From contig NZ_JAAOIZ010000007.1 in the NCBI RefSeq assembly GCF_013184525.1, forward strand, positions 186,001 through 250,000: a stretch of DNA of 64,000 nt. The letters run 5' to 3'. The position numbers and the translations under genes were made by a program. The stretch comes from Chryseobacterium sp. LAM-KRS1. GTDB lineage: Bacteria; Bacteroidota; Bacteroidia; Flavobacteriales; Weeksellaceae. Shown piece after piece: positions 26,400-34,514 of the stretch. The notes under the pieces are model-generated. The model worked only from the letters and a program-made list of their open reading frames with translations. It did not search any database and was not told where the DNA came from. Position 1 is the stretch's first letter, and each line of letters starts with the position of its first letter.

Positions 26400-26777
26400 T
26401 TATTTACTAGCTTTTTTCTTGTTAGCAACAGTTTTTCTCTTTCCTTTACGGGTTCTAGAGTTGTTTTTCGTTCTCTGGCCTCTTAAAGGTAGTCCTAGTC
26501 TGTGACGTATTCCTCGTTGGCATCCTATGTCCATCAATCTCTTGATGTTCAATTGCACTTCAGAACGTAATTCTCCTTCTACTTTAATGTTTTCAGAGAT
26601 ATAAGTTCTAATTGCAGCCAATTCATCGTCATTCCATTCGTTGACTTTCTTGTCTTCGCTGATACCGGCAGCTTTAAGGATTTCAGAAGAAGTACTTCTT
26701 CCCACCCCATAAATATAAGTTAAACCGATAACGCCTCTTTTGTTTTTTGGTAAATCAATACCTGCAATTCTCGCCAT
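26400..26777 (-). CDS. rpsM: Ribosomal protein uS13
   Basis: A 125-residue head protein of the small subunit that contacts the P-site tRNA. MARIAGIDLPKNKRGVIGLT, the helix-two-turn-helix (YGVGRSTSSEILKAAGIS) and the basic tail RGQRTKNNSRTRKGKRKT are all present. It follows rpmJ by 9 bases. Confidence 0.98.
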   Translation of the reverse strand: MARIAGIDLPKNKRGVIGLTYIYGVGRSTSSEILKAAGISEDKKVNEWNDDELAAIRTYISENIKVEGELRSEVQLNIKRLMDIGCQRGIRHRLGLPLRGQRTKNNSRTRKGKRKTVANKKKASK

Positions 26778-26786
26778 AATTTAATA

Positions 26787-26903
26787 TTAGCCTTGTCTTT
26801 GTTTAAATTTTGGGTTCTTCTTGTTGATCACAAAAAGTACACCTTTTCTGCGTACAATTTTGCAATCAGCGCTTCTTTTCTTAATTGATGCTCTAACTTT
26901 CAT
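26787..26903 (-). CDS. rpmJ: Ribosomal protein bL36, zinc-free form
   Basis: A 38-residue protein translated from the sequence: it begins MKVRASIKKRSADCKIVRRK and ends NKKNPKFKQRQG. Of the usual zinc ligands (three Cys and one His) only Cys14 remains, so this is the C- form that does not bind zinc, as in other Bacteroidetes. It is set between infA and rpsM in the standard order. A perfect hairpin lies in the 63-base gap before it. Confidence 0.95.
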   Translation of the reverse strand: MKVRASIKKRSADCKIVRRKGVLFVINKKNPKFKQRQG

Positions 26904-26929
26904 TTGATAGTATTTATTTTTTAACAATA

Positions 26930-26960
26930 GCCAAATGGAAACCCGAAGACTCCATTTGGC
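26930..26960 (-). promoter_or_regulatory. Intra-operon hairpin between infA and rpmJ
   Basis: GCCAAATGGA (26930-26939) and TCCATTTGGC (26951-26960) pair perfectly over 10 bases with an 11-base loop. On the transcribed strand it is followed by TATTGTTAAAAAATA, a poor T-run, so full termination seems unlikely; attenuation, RNA processing or 3-prime end protection are possible. Confidence 0.55.
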
Positions 26961-26966
26961 GTTTGT

Positions 26967-27182
26967 TTAATATCTAAAAGTAATTCTCCCTTTTGTCAAA
27001 TCATAGGGAGACATTTCTAGTTTTACCTTATCTCCAGGTAAAAGTTTAATATAATGCATTCTCATTTTACCAGAAATATGAGCTATAAGTATATGCCCAT
27101 TTTCTAGCTCTACACGGAACTGAGCGTTCGAAAGTGCTTCCGTTATTACGCCGTCTTGTTCAATATGTTTTTGTTTCGCCAT
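26967..27182 (-). CDS. infA: Translation initiation factor IF-1
   Basis: A 71-residue single OB-fold protein (GVITEALSNAQFRVELENG, GKMRMHYIKLLPGDKVKLEM, SPYDLTKGRITFRY) that occupies the A site during initiation. It starts 3 bases after the secY stop. The spc-alpha position next to secY and rpmJ is normal. Confidence 0.98.
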   Translation of the reverse strand: MAKQKHIEQDGVITEALSNAQFRVELENGHILIAHISGKMRMHYIKLLPGDKVKLEMSPYDLTKGRITFRY

Positions 27183-27185
27183 AAA

Positions 27186-28565
27186 TTAATATCCAGTCGT
27201 TCTTGATAATTTAGACTGCATTAAGCCATCATAATGATGGTTCAGCAGATATGTATTAATCTGTTGAACAGTATCTAAAATAACTCCAACCATAATCAAT
27301 AGTGACGTTCCCCCGAAAAATAGGGCGAACGCATCTGTCTGAACTAAGCTTCCGTGTACAATTGCCGGAAGGATTGCAAAGATAGATAAAAATATTGCAC
27401 CTGGCAAGGTAATTTTAGATAAAATATCATCTAAATAATCAGCCGTCTCTTTTCCTGGTCTTACTTTCGGTACCAAACCTCCGTTTCTCTTTAAATCATC
27501 GGCCATTTGGTTCACCGGAATTGTAATTGCAGTATAGAAAAATGAAAAGATTATAATCAGTAATGCAAACAATACATTGTACTGCCAGCTAAAAACATTC
27601 TTGAAACCTGCAAGAAAAGTATTGGATTCATCAAATTTAGTTAATAAACCTGGAACAAACATCAATGCCTGAGCAAAGATAATTGGCATAACTCCGGCAG
27701 CGTTAACTTTCAATGGGATCCACTGTCTTGCTCCCTGCATAAGATTTTTATTTACACCTCCTCTTGCTTGTGCTCTGCTTACATATTGAATTGGAATCTT
27801 TCTCACAGCAACAGATAACACTACTGCTAAAAGAACAACCAACATCCAGAATATCACCTCAATAAGGATCATAATAGATCCCATCCCTCCTTTTCCGTTC
27901 TGCACGGCCATTTCCTGAACAAATGCTTCTGGAAGTCTAGATAAGATACCTACCATAATAAGGATAGAAATACCATTTCCTATTCCTTTATCGGTAATTT
28001 TCTCACCTAGCCACATTGCAAATACTGAACCGGCAACCAAAATAACAATACTTGGTAACCAGAACATGATAGAATTTGGCTCTACATAGTATGCAGACTG
28101 GAACTGAGCATATGGTAAAAATAATTGAGTAATAGAAGTTAAATAAGAAGGTGCTTGTACTAAACACACACCGATTGTTAACCATCTTGTAATTTGATTC
28201 AATGTATTTCTACCTGACTCTCCATCTTTCTGAAGTTTCTGAAGATAAGGAATAGCCATCCCCATCAACTGAACAATAATAGAAGCTGAAATATAAGGCA
28301 TTATACCAAGTGCCATAACAGAAGCGTGGCTGAAAGCCCCCCCTGTAAACGACGAAAGCAAGCCAAGGAGACCTGCTCCTTGCTTGTTACCGCCTTGACT
28401 TTTATAATGCTCTAAGAGATCTCCTACTTGTGCAAGGTTAATTGCAGGTAGAGAGATATAAGATGCGAATCTATACACAAGGATAATACCTAACGTAAAA
28501 AGAATTTTATCTCTTAATTCCTTTAGGCTCCAAATATTTTTGAGGGTTTGTATAAATTCTTTCAT
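27186..28565 (-). CDS. secY: Protein translocase subunit SecY
   Basis: A 459-residue integral membrane protein forming the protein-conducting channel with SecE and SecG. About ten membrane segments are visible (for example KILFTLGIILVYRFASYI-like first helix, IGNGISILIMVGIL, NVLFALLIIIFSFFYTAI, LLIMVGVILDTVQQI). The plug and pore region around LLSSFTGGAFSHASVMALGI and the cytoplasmic loop KVRPGKETADYLDDILSKIT are typical. 9 bases after rplO. Confidence 0.98.
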   Translation of the reverse strand: MKEFIQTLKNIWSLKELRDKILFTLGIILVYRFASYISLPAINLAQVGDLLEHYKSQGGNKQGAGLLGLLSSFTGGAFSHASVMALGIMPYISASIIVQLMGMAIPYLQKLQKDGESGRNTLNQITRWLTIGVCLVQAPSYLTSITQLFLPYAQFQSAYYVEPNSIMFWLPSIVILVAGSVFAMWLGEKITDKGIGNGISILIMVGILSRLPEAFVQEMAVQNGKGGMGSIMILIEVIFWMLVVLLAVVLSVAVRKIPIQYVSRAQARGGVNKNLMQGARQWIPLKVNAAGVMPIIFAQALMFVPGLLTKFDESNTFLAGFKNVFSWQYNVLFALLIIIFSFFYTAITIPVNQMADDLKRNGGLVPKVRPGKETADYLDDILSKITLPGAIFLSIFAILPAIVHGSLVQTDAFALFFGGTSLLIMVGVILDTVQQINTYLLNHHYDGLMQSKLSRTTGY

Positions 28566-28574
28566 TAGTTACTA

Positions 28575-29024
28575 TTATAATGTAATTGCTTTTCCACCTG
28601 CCTTAGCAATAAGCTCTTCAGCAGATTTAGTGAATTTGTCAGCAGAGATTGAAACCGCAGATTTCAATTCTCCTCTACCCATAATTTTCACTATTTCGTT
28701 TTTAGTAGCTAAACCGTTTGCTACCAAAACTTCTTTAGTAATATCTCCAGTGATAGATTTATTTTCTATTAAAGTTTGGATAGAGTCCAGGTTAATAGCT
28801 CTATATTCTTTTCTGTTTACATTTTTGAAACCAAATTTCGGTAATCTTCTTTGTAAAGGCATCTGTCCACCTTCGAAACCGATCTTCTGAGAATAACCAG
28901 CTCTAGATTTCTGACCTTTGTGTCCTTTTGTAGAAGTACCTCCTTTTCCACTACCTTGTCCTCTACCAATTCTTTTTGAATTAAAAGTAGAACCTGCAGC
29001 AGGTTTTATGTTGTTTAAATTCAT
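28575..29024 (-). CDS. rplO: Ribosomal protein uL15
   Basis: A 149-residue large-subunit protein. The glycine-rich N-terminus (LNNIKPAAGSTFNSKRIGRG, GSGKGGTSTKGHKGQKSR) and the PLQRRLPKFGFKN segment identify it. It lies between rpmD and secY as expected, spaced 18 and 9 bases. Confidence 0.98.
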   Translation of the reverse strand: MNLNNIKPAAGSTFNSKRIGRGQGSGKGGTSTKGHKGQKSRAGYSQKIGFEGGQMPLQRRLPKFGFKNVNRKEYRAINLDSIQTLIENKSITGDITKEVLVANGLATKNEIVKIMGRGELKSAVSISADKFTKSAEELIAKAGGKAITL

Positions 29025-29042
29025 TTTAATTTCTTTTTAAAA

Positions 29043-29219
29043 TTATTTTTGAACTTCAAGTAAATGACTAACTGCAGCTATCATTCCTAAAATAGAAGGC
29101 GTAGCTTCGTGCTCTACAACTTGGTGAAGTTTCTTAAATCCTAATGCTTCAAGCGTTCTCTTTTGGGTTTTTGTTCTTCCAATAGCGCTTCTTACTTGTT
29201 TTACTTTAATTGTTGCCAT
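29043..29219 (-). CDS. rpmD: Ribosomal protein uL30
   Basis: A 58-residue protein read directly from the sequence: MATIKVKQVRSAIGRTKTQK at the N-terminus, LGFKKLHQVVEHEATPSI in the middle and SHLLEVQK at the end. The size and the IGRTKxQKxTLxALGxxKxxxxVxH pattern match L30. It fills the gap between rpsE and rplO. Confidence 0.96.
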   Translation of the reverse strand: MATIKVKQVRSAIGRTKTQKRTLEALGFKKLHQVVEHEATPSILGMIAAVSHLLEVQK

Positions 29220-29229
29220 TGTTTTTATA

Positions 29230-29751
29230 TTAACCGTTAAACACTTTAGTTAAAGAAACTCCTCTCATTCTTGCAATTTCCTCAGGTCTTCTGATGTCTA
29301 ACAATGCTTTGAAAGTAGCTTTCACCACGTTGTGAGGGTTAGAAGATCCTTTAGATTTTGAAAGGATATCGTGAATACCAGCAGATTCCAATACCGCTCT
29401 TACCGCACCACCGGCGATAAGTCCTGTACCGTGAGAAGCAGGTCTTAAGAAGATATCTGCACCACCGTATCTAGCAGTAGTTTGGTGAGGAATAGTGTGG
29501 TTCATTACAGGAACTTTCACAAGGTTTTTCTTAGCATCTTCAACTGCTTTAGCAATTGCAGAAGCAACTTCCTTAGACTTTCCTAAACCGTAACCAATAA
29601 TTCCATCTTCATTTCCAACAACAACAATAGCAGAAAAGCCGAAAGCTCTACCTCCTTTAGTTACTTTTGTTACTCTGTTTACAGCTACGAGACGATCTTT
29701 TAATTCTAATCCTCCCGGTTTTACTCTTTCTATATTATCTAGTCCTAACAT
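29230..29751 (-). CDS. rpsE: Ribosomal protein uS5
   Basis: A 173-residue small-subunit protein important for decoding accuracy. It has the double-stranded RNA-binding domain (LVAVNRVTKVTKGGRAFGFS, VVVGNEDGIIGYGLGKSKEV) and the C-terminal domain (GTGLIAGGAVRAVLESAGI, HDILSKSKGSSNPHNVVKA). Spaced 19 bases from rplR. Confidence 0.98.
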   Translation of the reverse strand: MLGLDNIERVKPGGLELKDRLVAVNRVTKVTKGGRAFGFSAIVVVGNEDGIIGYGLGKSKEVASAIAKAVEDAKKNLVKVPVMNHTIPHQTTARYGGADIFLRPASHGTGLIAGGAVRAVLESAGIHDILSKSKGSSNPHNVVKATFKALLDIRRPEEIARMRGVSLTKVFNG

Positions 29752-29770
29752 ATTTTCCGAAATTTAATGA

Positions 29771-30124
29771 TTAGAATTTAAGTCCACCTTCTCTCGCACC
29801 ATCAGCTAGAGCTTTCACTCTTCCATGGTATACGAAACCGTTTCTATCAAACACAATATTTTCAATTCCTGCAGCGATAGCTTTAGCAGCGATAGCTTTA
29901 CCAACAGCAGCAGAAACTTCAATTTTAGTTCCATTAGCGTCTACTCCTTTCTCTCTTGAAGAAGCAGCTACTAAAGTTTTACCATCTTTATCGTCGATTA
30001 ACTGAGCGTAAATTTCCTTATTACTCTTATATACCGATAATCTTGGCAATTCAGAAGATCCAGAGATTTTTCCTCTTACTCTTCTTTTGATTCTTATTCT
30101 TTTTTCTAATTTACTTAATGCCAT
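29771..30124 (-). CDS. rplR: Ribosomal protein uL18
   Basis: A 117-residue protein that binds 5S rRNA. Typical motifs: the basic N-terminus KLEKRIRIKRRVRGKISGSS, RLSVYKSNKEIYAQLIDD and the end FDRNGFVYHGRVKALADGAREGGLKF-type segment. In order between rplF and rpsE. Confidence 0.98.
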   Translation of the reverse strand: MALSKLEKRIRIKRRVRGKISGSSELPRLSVYKSNKEIYAQLIDDKDGKTLVAASSREKGVDANGTKIEVSAAVGKAIAAKAIAAGIENIVFDRNGFVYHGRVKALADGAREGGLKF

Positions 30125-30138
30125 TTTCTTATAATTTA

Positions 30139-30684
30139 TTAAGCAGATTTACCAGCTTTACGTCTAACATTTTCACCTACGAATCTTACACCTTTTCCTT
30201 TGTATGGTTCAGGTTTTCTGAATGAACGGATCTTCGCAGCCACCATTCCAAGAAGTTGCTTGTCGAAAGACGTTAAAGTAATAATTGGGTTTTTACCTTT
30301 TTCAGTCAATGTATCAATTTTAACTTCGCTAGGAAGCTCTAATGTAATACCGTGAGAGAATCCTAAAGCCAACTCAAGTTTTTGACCTGAGTGAGATGCT
30401 CTATATCCTACCCCTACAAGTTCTAGTTTCTTTTCGAAACCTGCAGATACACCAACAATCATGTTGTTGATTAACGCTCTGTATAAACCGTGAAGCGCTC
30501 TGTGTTGTTTAGAATCAGATGGTCTGTTTACATTCAGTTCTCCATCTTTTTGTTCTAAAGTAATTCCTTCTGTAAGTTCCTGAGTAAGTTCTCCTTTAGG
30601 ACCTTTTACAGTTACTACACTGTTATTTTCAGTGATGGTAACTCCAGCAGGAATTGTTATAATTGCTTTACCAATTCTTGACAT
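30139..30684 (-). CDS. rplF: Ribosomal protein uL6
   Basis: A 181-residue large-subunit protein of two similar domains, near the GTPase-associated centre. MSRIGKAIITIPAGV, VTVKGPKGELTQEL and the C-terminal signature PEPYKGKGVRFVGENVRRKA are present. It follows rpsH by 17 bases. Confidence 0.98.
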   Translation of the reverse strand: MSRIGKAIITIPAGVTITENNSVVTVKGPKGELTQELTEGITLEQKDGELNVNRPSDSKQHRALHGLYRALINNMIVGVSAGFEKKLELVGVGYRASHSGQKLELALGFSHGITLELPSEVKIDTLTEKGKNPIITLTSFDKQLLGMVAAKIRSFRKPEPYKGKGVRFVGENVRRKAGKSA

Positions 30685-30701
30685 TTTCCTTTGATTAAAA
30701 A

Positions 30702-31100
30702 TTAATAAACATAGCAGATTACTTCACCGCCTACTTTCTCTTCTCTAGCTTTCTTATCTGTCATTACTCCTCTTGAAGTAGAGATAATAGCTACACCCAA
30801 ACCATTCAATACTCTTGGAAGTTCAGCAGAACCTTTGTACTGTCTCAAACCTGGTCTTGAAGCTCTCTGGATAGATTTAATAGCTGGTTTGTTAGTTTGC
30901 TTGTCATACTTTAAAGCGATTTTGATAGTCCCTTGAACAGCGTTATCTTCAAACTTGAAGTTTAAGATATACCCTTGATCAAATAAGATTTTCGTAATCT
31001 CCTTTTTGATTTTCGATGCAGGAATTTCCACCACTTTGTGGCCTGCGCTTTGTGCGTTCCTTACTCTGGTTAGGAAATCTGAAATTGGATCTGTTACCAT
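30702..31100 (-). CDS. rpsH: Ribosomal protein uS8
   Basis: A 132-residue protein binding the central domain of 16S rRNA (DPISDFLTRVRNAQSAGHKV, and C-terminal STSRGVMTDKKAREEKVGGE). In E. coli S8 represses the spc operon by binding the rplE leader. Here it is preceded by an unusually long 143-base gap that carries a strong hairpin. Confidence 0.98.
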   Translation of the reverse strand: MVTDPISDFLTRVRNAQSAGHKVVEIPASKIKKEITKILFDQGYILNFKFEDNAVQGTIKIALKYDKQTNKPAIKSIQRASRPGLRQYKGSAELPRVLNGLGVAIISTSRGVMTDKKAREEKVGGEVICYVY

Positions 31101-31157
31101 TTTTCTATTTTAAATTATTGGTTGAAGAACAATCAGTATTGAAAGGACTTGAAGAGT

Positions 31158-31195
31158 AAAATATCAGACTTCAGAAATCTTAGGTCTGATATTTT
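31158..31195 (-). promoter_or_regulatory. Intra-operon hairpin between rpsN and rpsH
   Basis: AAAATATCAGAC (31158-31169) and GTCTGATATTTT (31184-31195) pair perfectly over 12 bases around a 14-base loop, within the longest gap of the spc cluster (143 bases). On the transcribed strand the bases after the stem are TTACTCTTC, a weak T-run, so this looks more like an attenuator, processing site or protein-binding structure than a full terminator. Confidence 0.55.
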
Positions 31196-31243
31196 TTTCT
31201 TTAGTATCCAGACAACTTAATTGTCCCGATTATTGATTAATGA

Positions 31244-31513
31244 TTACCAACTAGCCTTTTTAACTCCTGGGATAAGACCGTTGTTTGCCATTTCTCTGAA
31301 AGTTACTCTGGAAATTCCGAACGTTCTCATGTATCCTCTTGGTCTACCTGTTAGTTTACATCTGTTGTGTAATCTTACAGGAGAAGCATTTTTAGGTAAT
31401 TTCTGAAGTGCTTCATAATCACCAGCTTCTTTTAAAGCTTTTCTTTTGTCAGCGTATTTAGCAACTAGTGCTTCTCTTTTGCGCTCACGCGCTTTCATTG
31501 ATTCTTTAGCCAT
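31244..31513 (-). CDS. rpsN: Ribosomal protein uS14, zinc-free form
   Basis: An 89-residue protein of the small-subunit head. It has the long form without CxxC zinc pairs (only one Cys, in HNRCKLTGRPRGYMR) and the conserved end FREMANNGLIPGVKKASW. It follows rplE by 3 bases. Confidence 0.98.
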   Translation of the reverse strand: MAKESMKARERKREALVAKYADKRKALKEAGDYEALQKLPKNASPVRLHNRCKLTGRPRGYMRTFGISRVTFREMANNGLIPGVKKASW

Positions 31514-31516
31514 TTC

Positions 31517-32068
31517 TTAGTTCTTTTTAAATGGTAAACCGAAGTGAGTTAATAATGCTTTCGCTTCTTTATCTGTTTTCGCAGTTGTAACGAAAGTGAT
31601 GTCCATCCCTTGGATTTTTTTCACTTTGTCGATTACGATCTCAGGGAAGATAATTTGCTCAGTAATACCTAAGTTATAATTACCTCTACCATCGAAACCA
31701 TCAGCTTTGATACCAGAAAAATCTCTAATACGTGGTAAAGCAGAAGAAGTAAGTCTGTCTAAGAACTCATACATTTTATTCGCTCTTAAAGTAACTTTAG
31801 CTCCTACAGGCATTCCTTTTCTCAATTTGAAAGCAGCTTCGTCTTTCTTAGAGATAGTACCTACGGCCTTTTGACCAGTAATGTTTGTAAGTTCTTCTAC
31901 AGCATAATCAATGATCTTTTTGTCTGCAGTAGCATCACCTAATCCTTGAGATAAGATGATTTTTTCCAATTTAGGCACCTGCATTACAGATTTGTACCCA
32001 AATTCTTCCATCATTGCAGGAACAATTGTTTCTTTATATGCTTTCTTGGGTCTTGCTATATATTCCAT
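31517..32068 (-). CDS. rplE: Ribosomal protein uL5
   Basis: A 183-residue protein of the central protuberance that binds 5S rRNA and contacts P-site tRNA. IILSQGLGDATADKKI, FKLRKGMPVGAKVTLR and GRGNYNLGITEQIIFPEI are the expected motifs. 13 bases after rplX. Confidence 0.98.
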   Translation of the reverse strand: MEYIARPKKAYKETIVPAMMEEFGYKSVMQVPKLEKIILSQGLGDATADKKIIDYAVEELTNITGQKAVGTISKKDEAAFKLRKGMPVGAKVTLRANKMYEFLDRLTSSALPRIRDFSGIKADGFDGRGNYNLGITEQIIFPEIVIDKVKKIQGMDITFVTTAKTDKEAKALLTHFGLPFKKN

Positions 32069-32081
32069 GTGTTATTTAAAA

Positions 32082-32408
32082 TTATAAAGTTTCACCCGTT
32101 TTTTTGTTGATTCTTACCTTCTTATCTCCTTCAGTTTTGTAACCTACTTTTACAGCTTTACCGTCTTTACCAACTAAAGCTACATTTGAGATATGAATAG
32201 AAGCTTCTCTTTCAACGATTCCTCCTTGAGGATTTGAAGCTGAAGGCTTAACGTGTTTCTTAATGATGTTAAGTCCTGCAACAATTACTCTAGGGTCTCT
32301 ACCTTCTTTTTTGATCACTTCAATAACTTCACCAGTCTTACCTTTGATATCTTTCTTACCAGTAGTAATGATTACGTTATCTCCTCTTTTTATTTTTAAC
32401 TTTGACAT
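32082..32408 (-). CDS. rplX: Ribosomal protein uL24
   Basis: A 108-residue assembly-initiator protein of the large subunit, with the KOW motif (KIKRGDNVIITTGKKDIKGK) and GLNIIKKHVKPSASNPQGGI. 22 bases after rplN. Confidence 0.98.
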   Translation of the reverse strand: MSKLKIKRGDNVIITTGKKDIKGKTGEVIEVIKKEGRDPRVIVAGLNIIKKHVKPSASNPQGGIVEREASIHISNVALVGKDGKAVKVGYKTEGDKKVRINKKTGETL

Positions 32409-32430
32409 TTTCTTTTAAAAATTTTTAAAA

Positions 32431-32799
32431 TTAAAGTACTTCAGGAGCTAATGAAATGATTTTCATATATTCTTTGTCTCTCAACTCACGAGCCACAGGT
32501 CCGAAAACACGTGTTCCTCTCATTTCTCCTGCTGCGTTTAGTAATACACAAGCGTTATCTTCGAATTTGATGTATGATCCATCTTTTCTTCTAACTGCTT
32601 TTTTAGTTCTTACTACTACAGCTTTAGATACCTGACCTTTTTTAGCATTTCCTGATGGTGTAGAATCTTTGATCGTAACTACGATTTTATCACCAACTGA
32701 AGCATATCTTCTTCTGGTTCCTCCCAGAACTCTGATAACCAATACTTCTTTAGCACCTGTGTTATCAGCAACTTTTAATCTTGATTCTGTTTGTAACAT
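32431..32799 (-). CDS. rplN: Ribosomal protein uL14
   Basis: A 122-residue, highly conserved large-subunit protein (MLQTESRLKVADNTGAKEVL, VVRTKKAVRRKDGSYIKF, GTRVFGPVARELRDK). It shares one base with the rpsQ stop, implying translational coupling. Confidence 0.98.
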   Translation of the reverse strand: MLQTESRLKVADNTGAKEVLVIRVLGGTRRRYASVGDKIVVTIKDSTPSGNAKKGQVSKAVVVRTKKAVRRKDGSYIKFEDNACVLLNAAGEMRGTRVFGPVARELRDKEYMKIISLAPEVL

Positions 32800-33053
32800 T
32801 ACTTAGCTTTTTCAATGATTCTTACTAATCTCCATCTTTTACTCTTGCTCATTGGTCTAGTTTCTTGGATAAGAACTGTATCTCCTTCTGTGCATTCGTT
32901 GTTTTCGTCGTGTGCAGTATATTTTTTCGTTTTTAATACGAATTTACCGTACATCGGGTGTTTCACTCTAGTAGTCTCACTTACAACAATGGTCTTTTCC
33001 ATTTTATTGCTGGAAACTATTCCGATTCTTTCTTTTCTTAAGTTTCTTTCCAT
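32799..33053 (-). CDS. rpsQ: Ribosomal protein uS17
   Basis: An 84-residue OB-fold primary binder of 16S rRNA (RKERIGIVSSNKMEKTIVV, KHPMYGKFVLKTKKY, ETRPMSKSKRWRL). Overlaps rplN by one base and follows rpmC by 14. Confidence 0.98.
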   Translation of the reverse strand: MERNLRKERIGIVSSNKMEKTIVVSETTRVKHPMYGKFVLKTKKYTAHDENNECTEGDTVLIQETRPMSKSKRWRLVRIIEKAK

Positions 33054-33067
33054 AATGTATGAAAATC

Positions 33068-33265
33068 TTATTGTTGTTTAGTGGTTAACTCTGTATTTAG
33101 TCTTGCGATTGTCTTTCTCAAATCTCTGATTTGAATTGGATTTTCAAGAGGACTGATTTTGTGAGCTAATTTCATTTTAGAGAACTCAGCTTTAGCTTCA
33201 GTCAATTTAGCTTGAATATCTTCTGCGCTTAGATTTTTAATTTCAGCTTTTTTCATTGTATTCAA
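33068..33265 (-). CDS. rpmC: Ribosomal protein uL29
   Basis: A 65-residue helical-hairpin protein at the tunnel exit. KKAEIKNLSAEDIQAKLTEA at the start and IRDLRKTIARLNTELT near the end are characteristic. Three bases after rplP. Confidence 0.97.
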   Translation of the reverse strand: MNTMKKAEIKNLSAEDIQAKLTEAKAEFSKMKLAHKISPLENPIQIRDLRKTIARLNTELTTKQQ

Positions 33266-33268
33266 AGA

Positions 33269-33694
33269 TTATAGAGGTTTAACAAAATCGTTCGCAACTA
33301 CAAATTTGGTCACTACCGGTAATTTCTGAGCAGCAAGTCTTAAAGCTTCCTTAGCGATTTCGTAAGGTACACCACCCACTTCAAACATAATTTTACCTGG
33401 CTTTACTACAGCTACCCAATATTCCACAGCACCTTTACCTTTACCCATCCTTACTTCAGCTGGTTTTTTAGTAATTGGCTTATCCGGGAAAATTTTGATC
33501 CATAGTTGACCTTCTCTCTTCATATATCTTGTCGCAGCGATACGCGCAGCTTCAATCTGTCTTGCAGTGATCCAAGCTCCTTCTGTAGCTTTGATTCCGA
33601 AAGTTCCGTAAGCAAGTTGATTACCTCTCTGAGCAATCCCCTTCATCTTCATCTTATGAACTCTACGGAATTTGGTTCTTTTTGGTTGTAACAT
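33269..33694 (-). CDS. rplP: Ribosomal protein uL16
   Basis: A 141-residue protein next to the A-site tRNA elbow. MLQPKRTKFRRVHKMKMKG, RYMKREGQLWIKIFPDKPIT and MGKGKGAVEYWVAVVKPG identify it. A 78-base, repeat-containing gap separates it from rpsC. Confidence 0.98.
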   Translation of the reverse strand: MLQPKRTKFRRVHKMKMKGIAQRGNQLAYGTFGIKATEGAWITARQIEAARIAATRYMKREGQLWIKIFPDKPITKKPAEVRMGKGKGAVEYWVAVVKPGKIMFEVGGVPYEIAKEALRLAAQKLPVVTKFVVANDFVKPL

Positions 33695-33705
33695 AATTTC
33701 TTAAA

Positions 33706-33733
33706 TTTTAGATTTTAGAATTTAGATTTTAAA
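33706..33733. repeat. Short AT-rich tandem repeat between rpsC and rplP
   Basis: Imperfect copies of TTTTAGA follow one another (TTTTAGATTTTAGAATTTAG then ATTTTA). This lies inside a ribosomal operon whose other gaps are mostly under 25 bases, so it looks like a small insertion or slippage product. Confidence 0.5.
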
Positions 33734-33772
33734 AAAGTAACGGTCATTTAAAAACTATCCTCTAAAATTTTA

Positions 33773-34507
33773 TTAATTATTTTTTTTATCTCTTGAAGGT
33801 CTTCTGTTATCTCTGTCTCCTCTGTTTCCTCCTCCTGAAGGTCCTTTTTTCTGTTGTCCTACTAAAGGAGAAAGTTCTCTTTTACCATAAACTTCACCTT
33901 TCATAATCCAAACTTTAACCCCAAGTCTACCATAAGTAGTATGAGCCTCTGCAATGTGGTAATCGATATCAGCTCTGAAAGTAGATAAAGGAATTCTTCC
34001 GTCTTTGAAAGATTCGCTTCTTGCCATTTCAGCTCCGTTCAATCTACCAGAGATCTGAACTTTGATACCTTCTGCACCCATTCTCATTGTGCTTGCAATA
34101 GCCATTTTAACAGCTCTTCTGTAAGAAATTCTGTTTTCAATTTGCTTAGCAATGCTATCAGCAACTAATACTGCATCAAGCTCAGGTCTTTTGATTTCGA
34201 AAATGTTGATCTGAATATCCTTACCAGTCAATTTCTTCAACTCTTCTTTCAATTTATCAACTTCCTGACCTCCTTTCCCGATGATAAGTCCCGGTCTAGC
34301 AGTAGTAATAGTAACTGTAACTAATTTTAATGTTCTTTCAATAAAGATTTTTGAAATTCCACCTTTAGATAATCTAGCTTCAAGGTATCTTCTGATTTTG
34401 TAGTCTTCAGCGATTCTGTCTCCATAATCGTTTCCACCAAACCAGTTAGAATCCCATCCTCTGATGATACCTAATCTGTTACCAATTGGATTTGTCTTCT
34501 GTCCCAT
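33773..34507 (-). CDS. rpsC: Ribosomal protein uS3
   Basis: A 244-residue small-subunit protein at the mRNA entry site. MGQKTNPIGNRLGIIRGWDS, the KH domain (TTARPGLIIGKGGQEVDKLK) and GEVYGKRELSPLV are present. The final 20 residues are a Gly/Arg/Asp-rich tail (GGGNRGDRDNRRPSRDKKNN). 7 bases after rplV. Confidence 0.98.
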   Translation of the reverse strand: MGQKTNPIGNRLGIIRGWDSNWFGGNDYGDRIAEDYKIRRYLEARLSKGGISKIFIERTLKLVTVTITTARPGLIIGKGGQEVDKLKEELKKLTGKDIQINIFEIKRPELDAVLVADSIAKQIENRISYRRAVKMAIASTMRMGAEGIKVQISGRLNGAEMARSESFKDGRIPLSTFRADIDYHIAEAHTTYGRLGVKVWIMKGEVYGKRELSPLVGQQKKGPSGGGNRGDRDNRRPSRDKKNN

Positions 34508-34514
34508 ACCTTGA

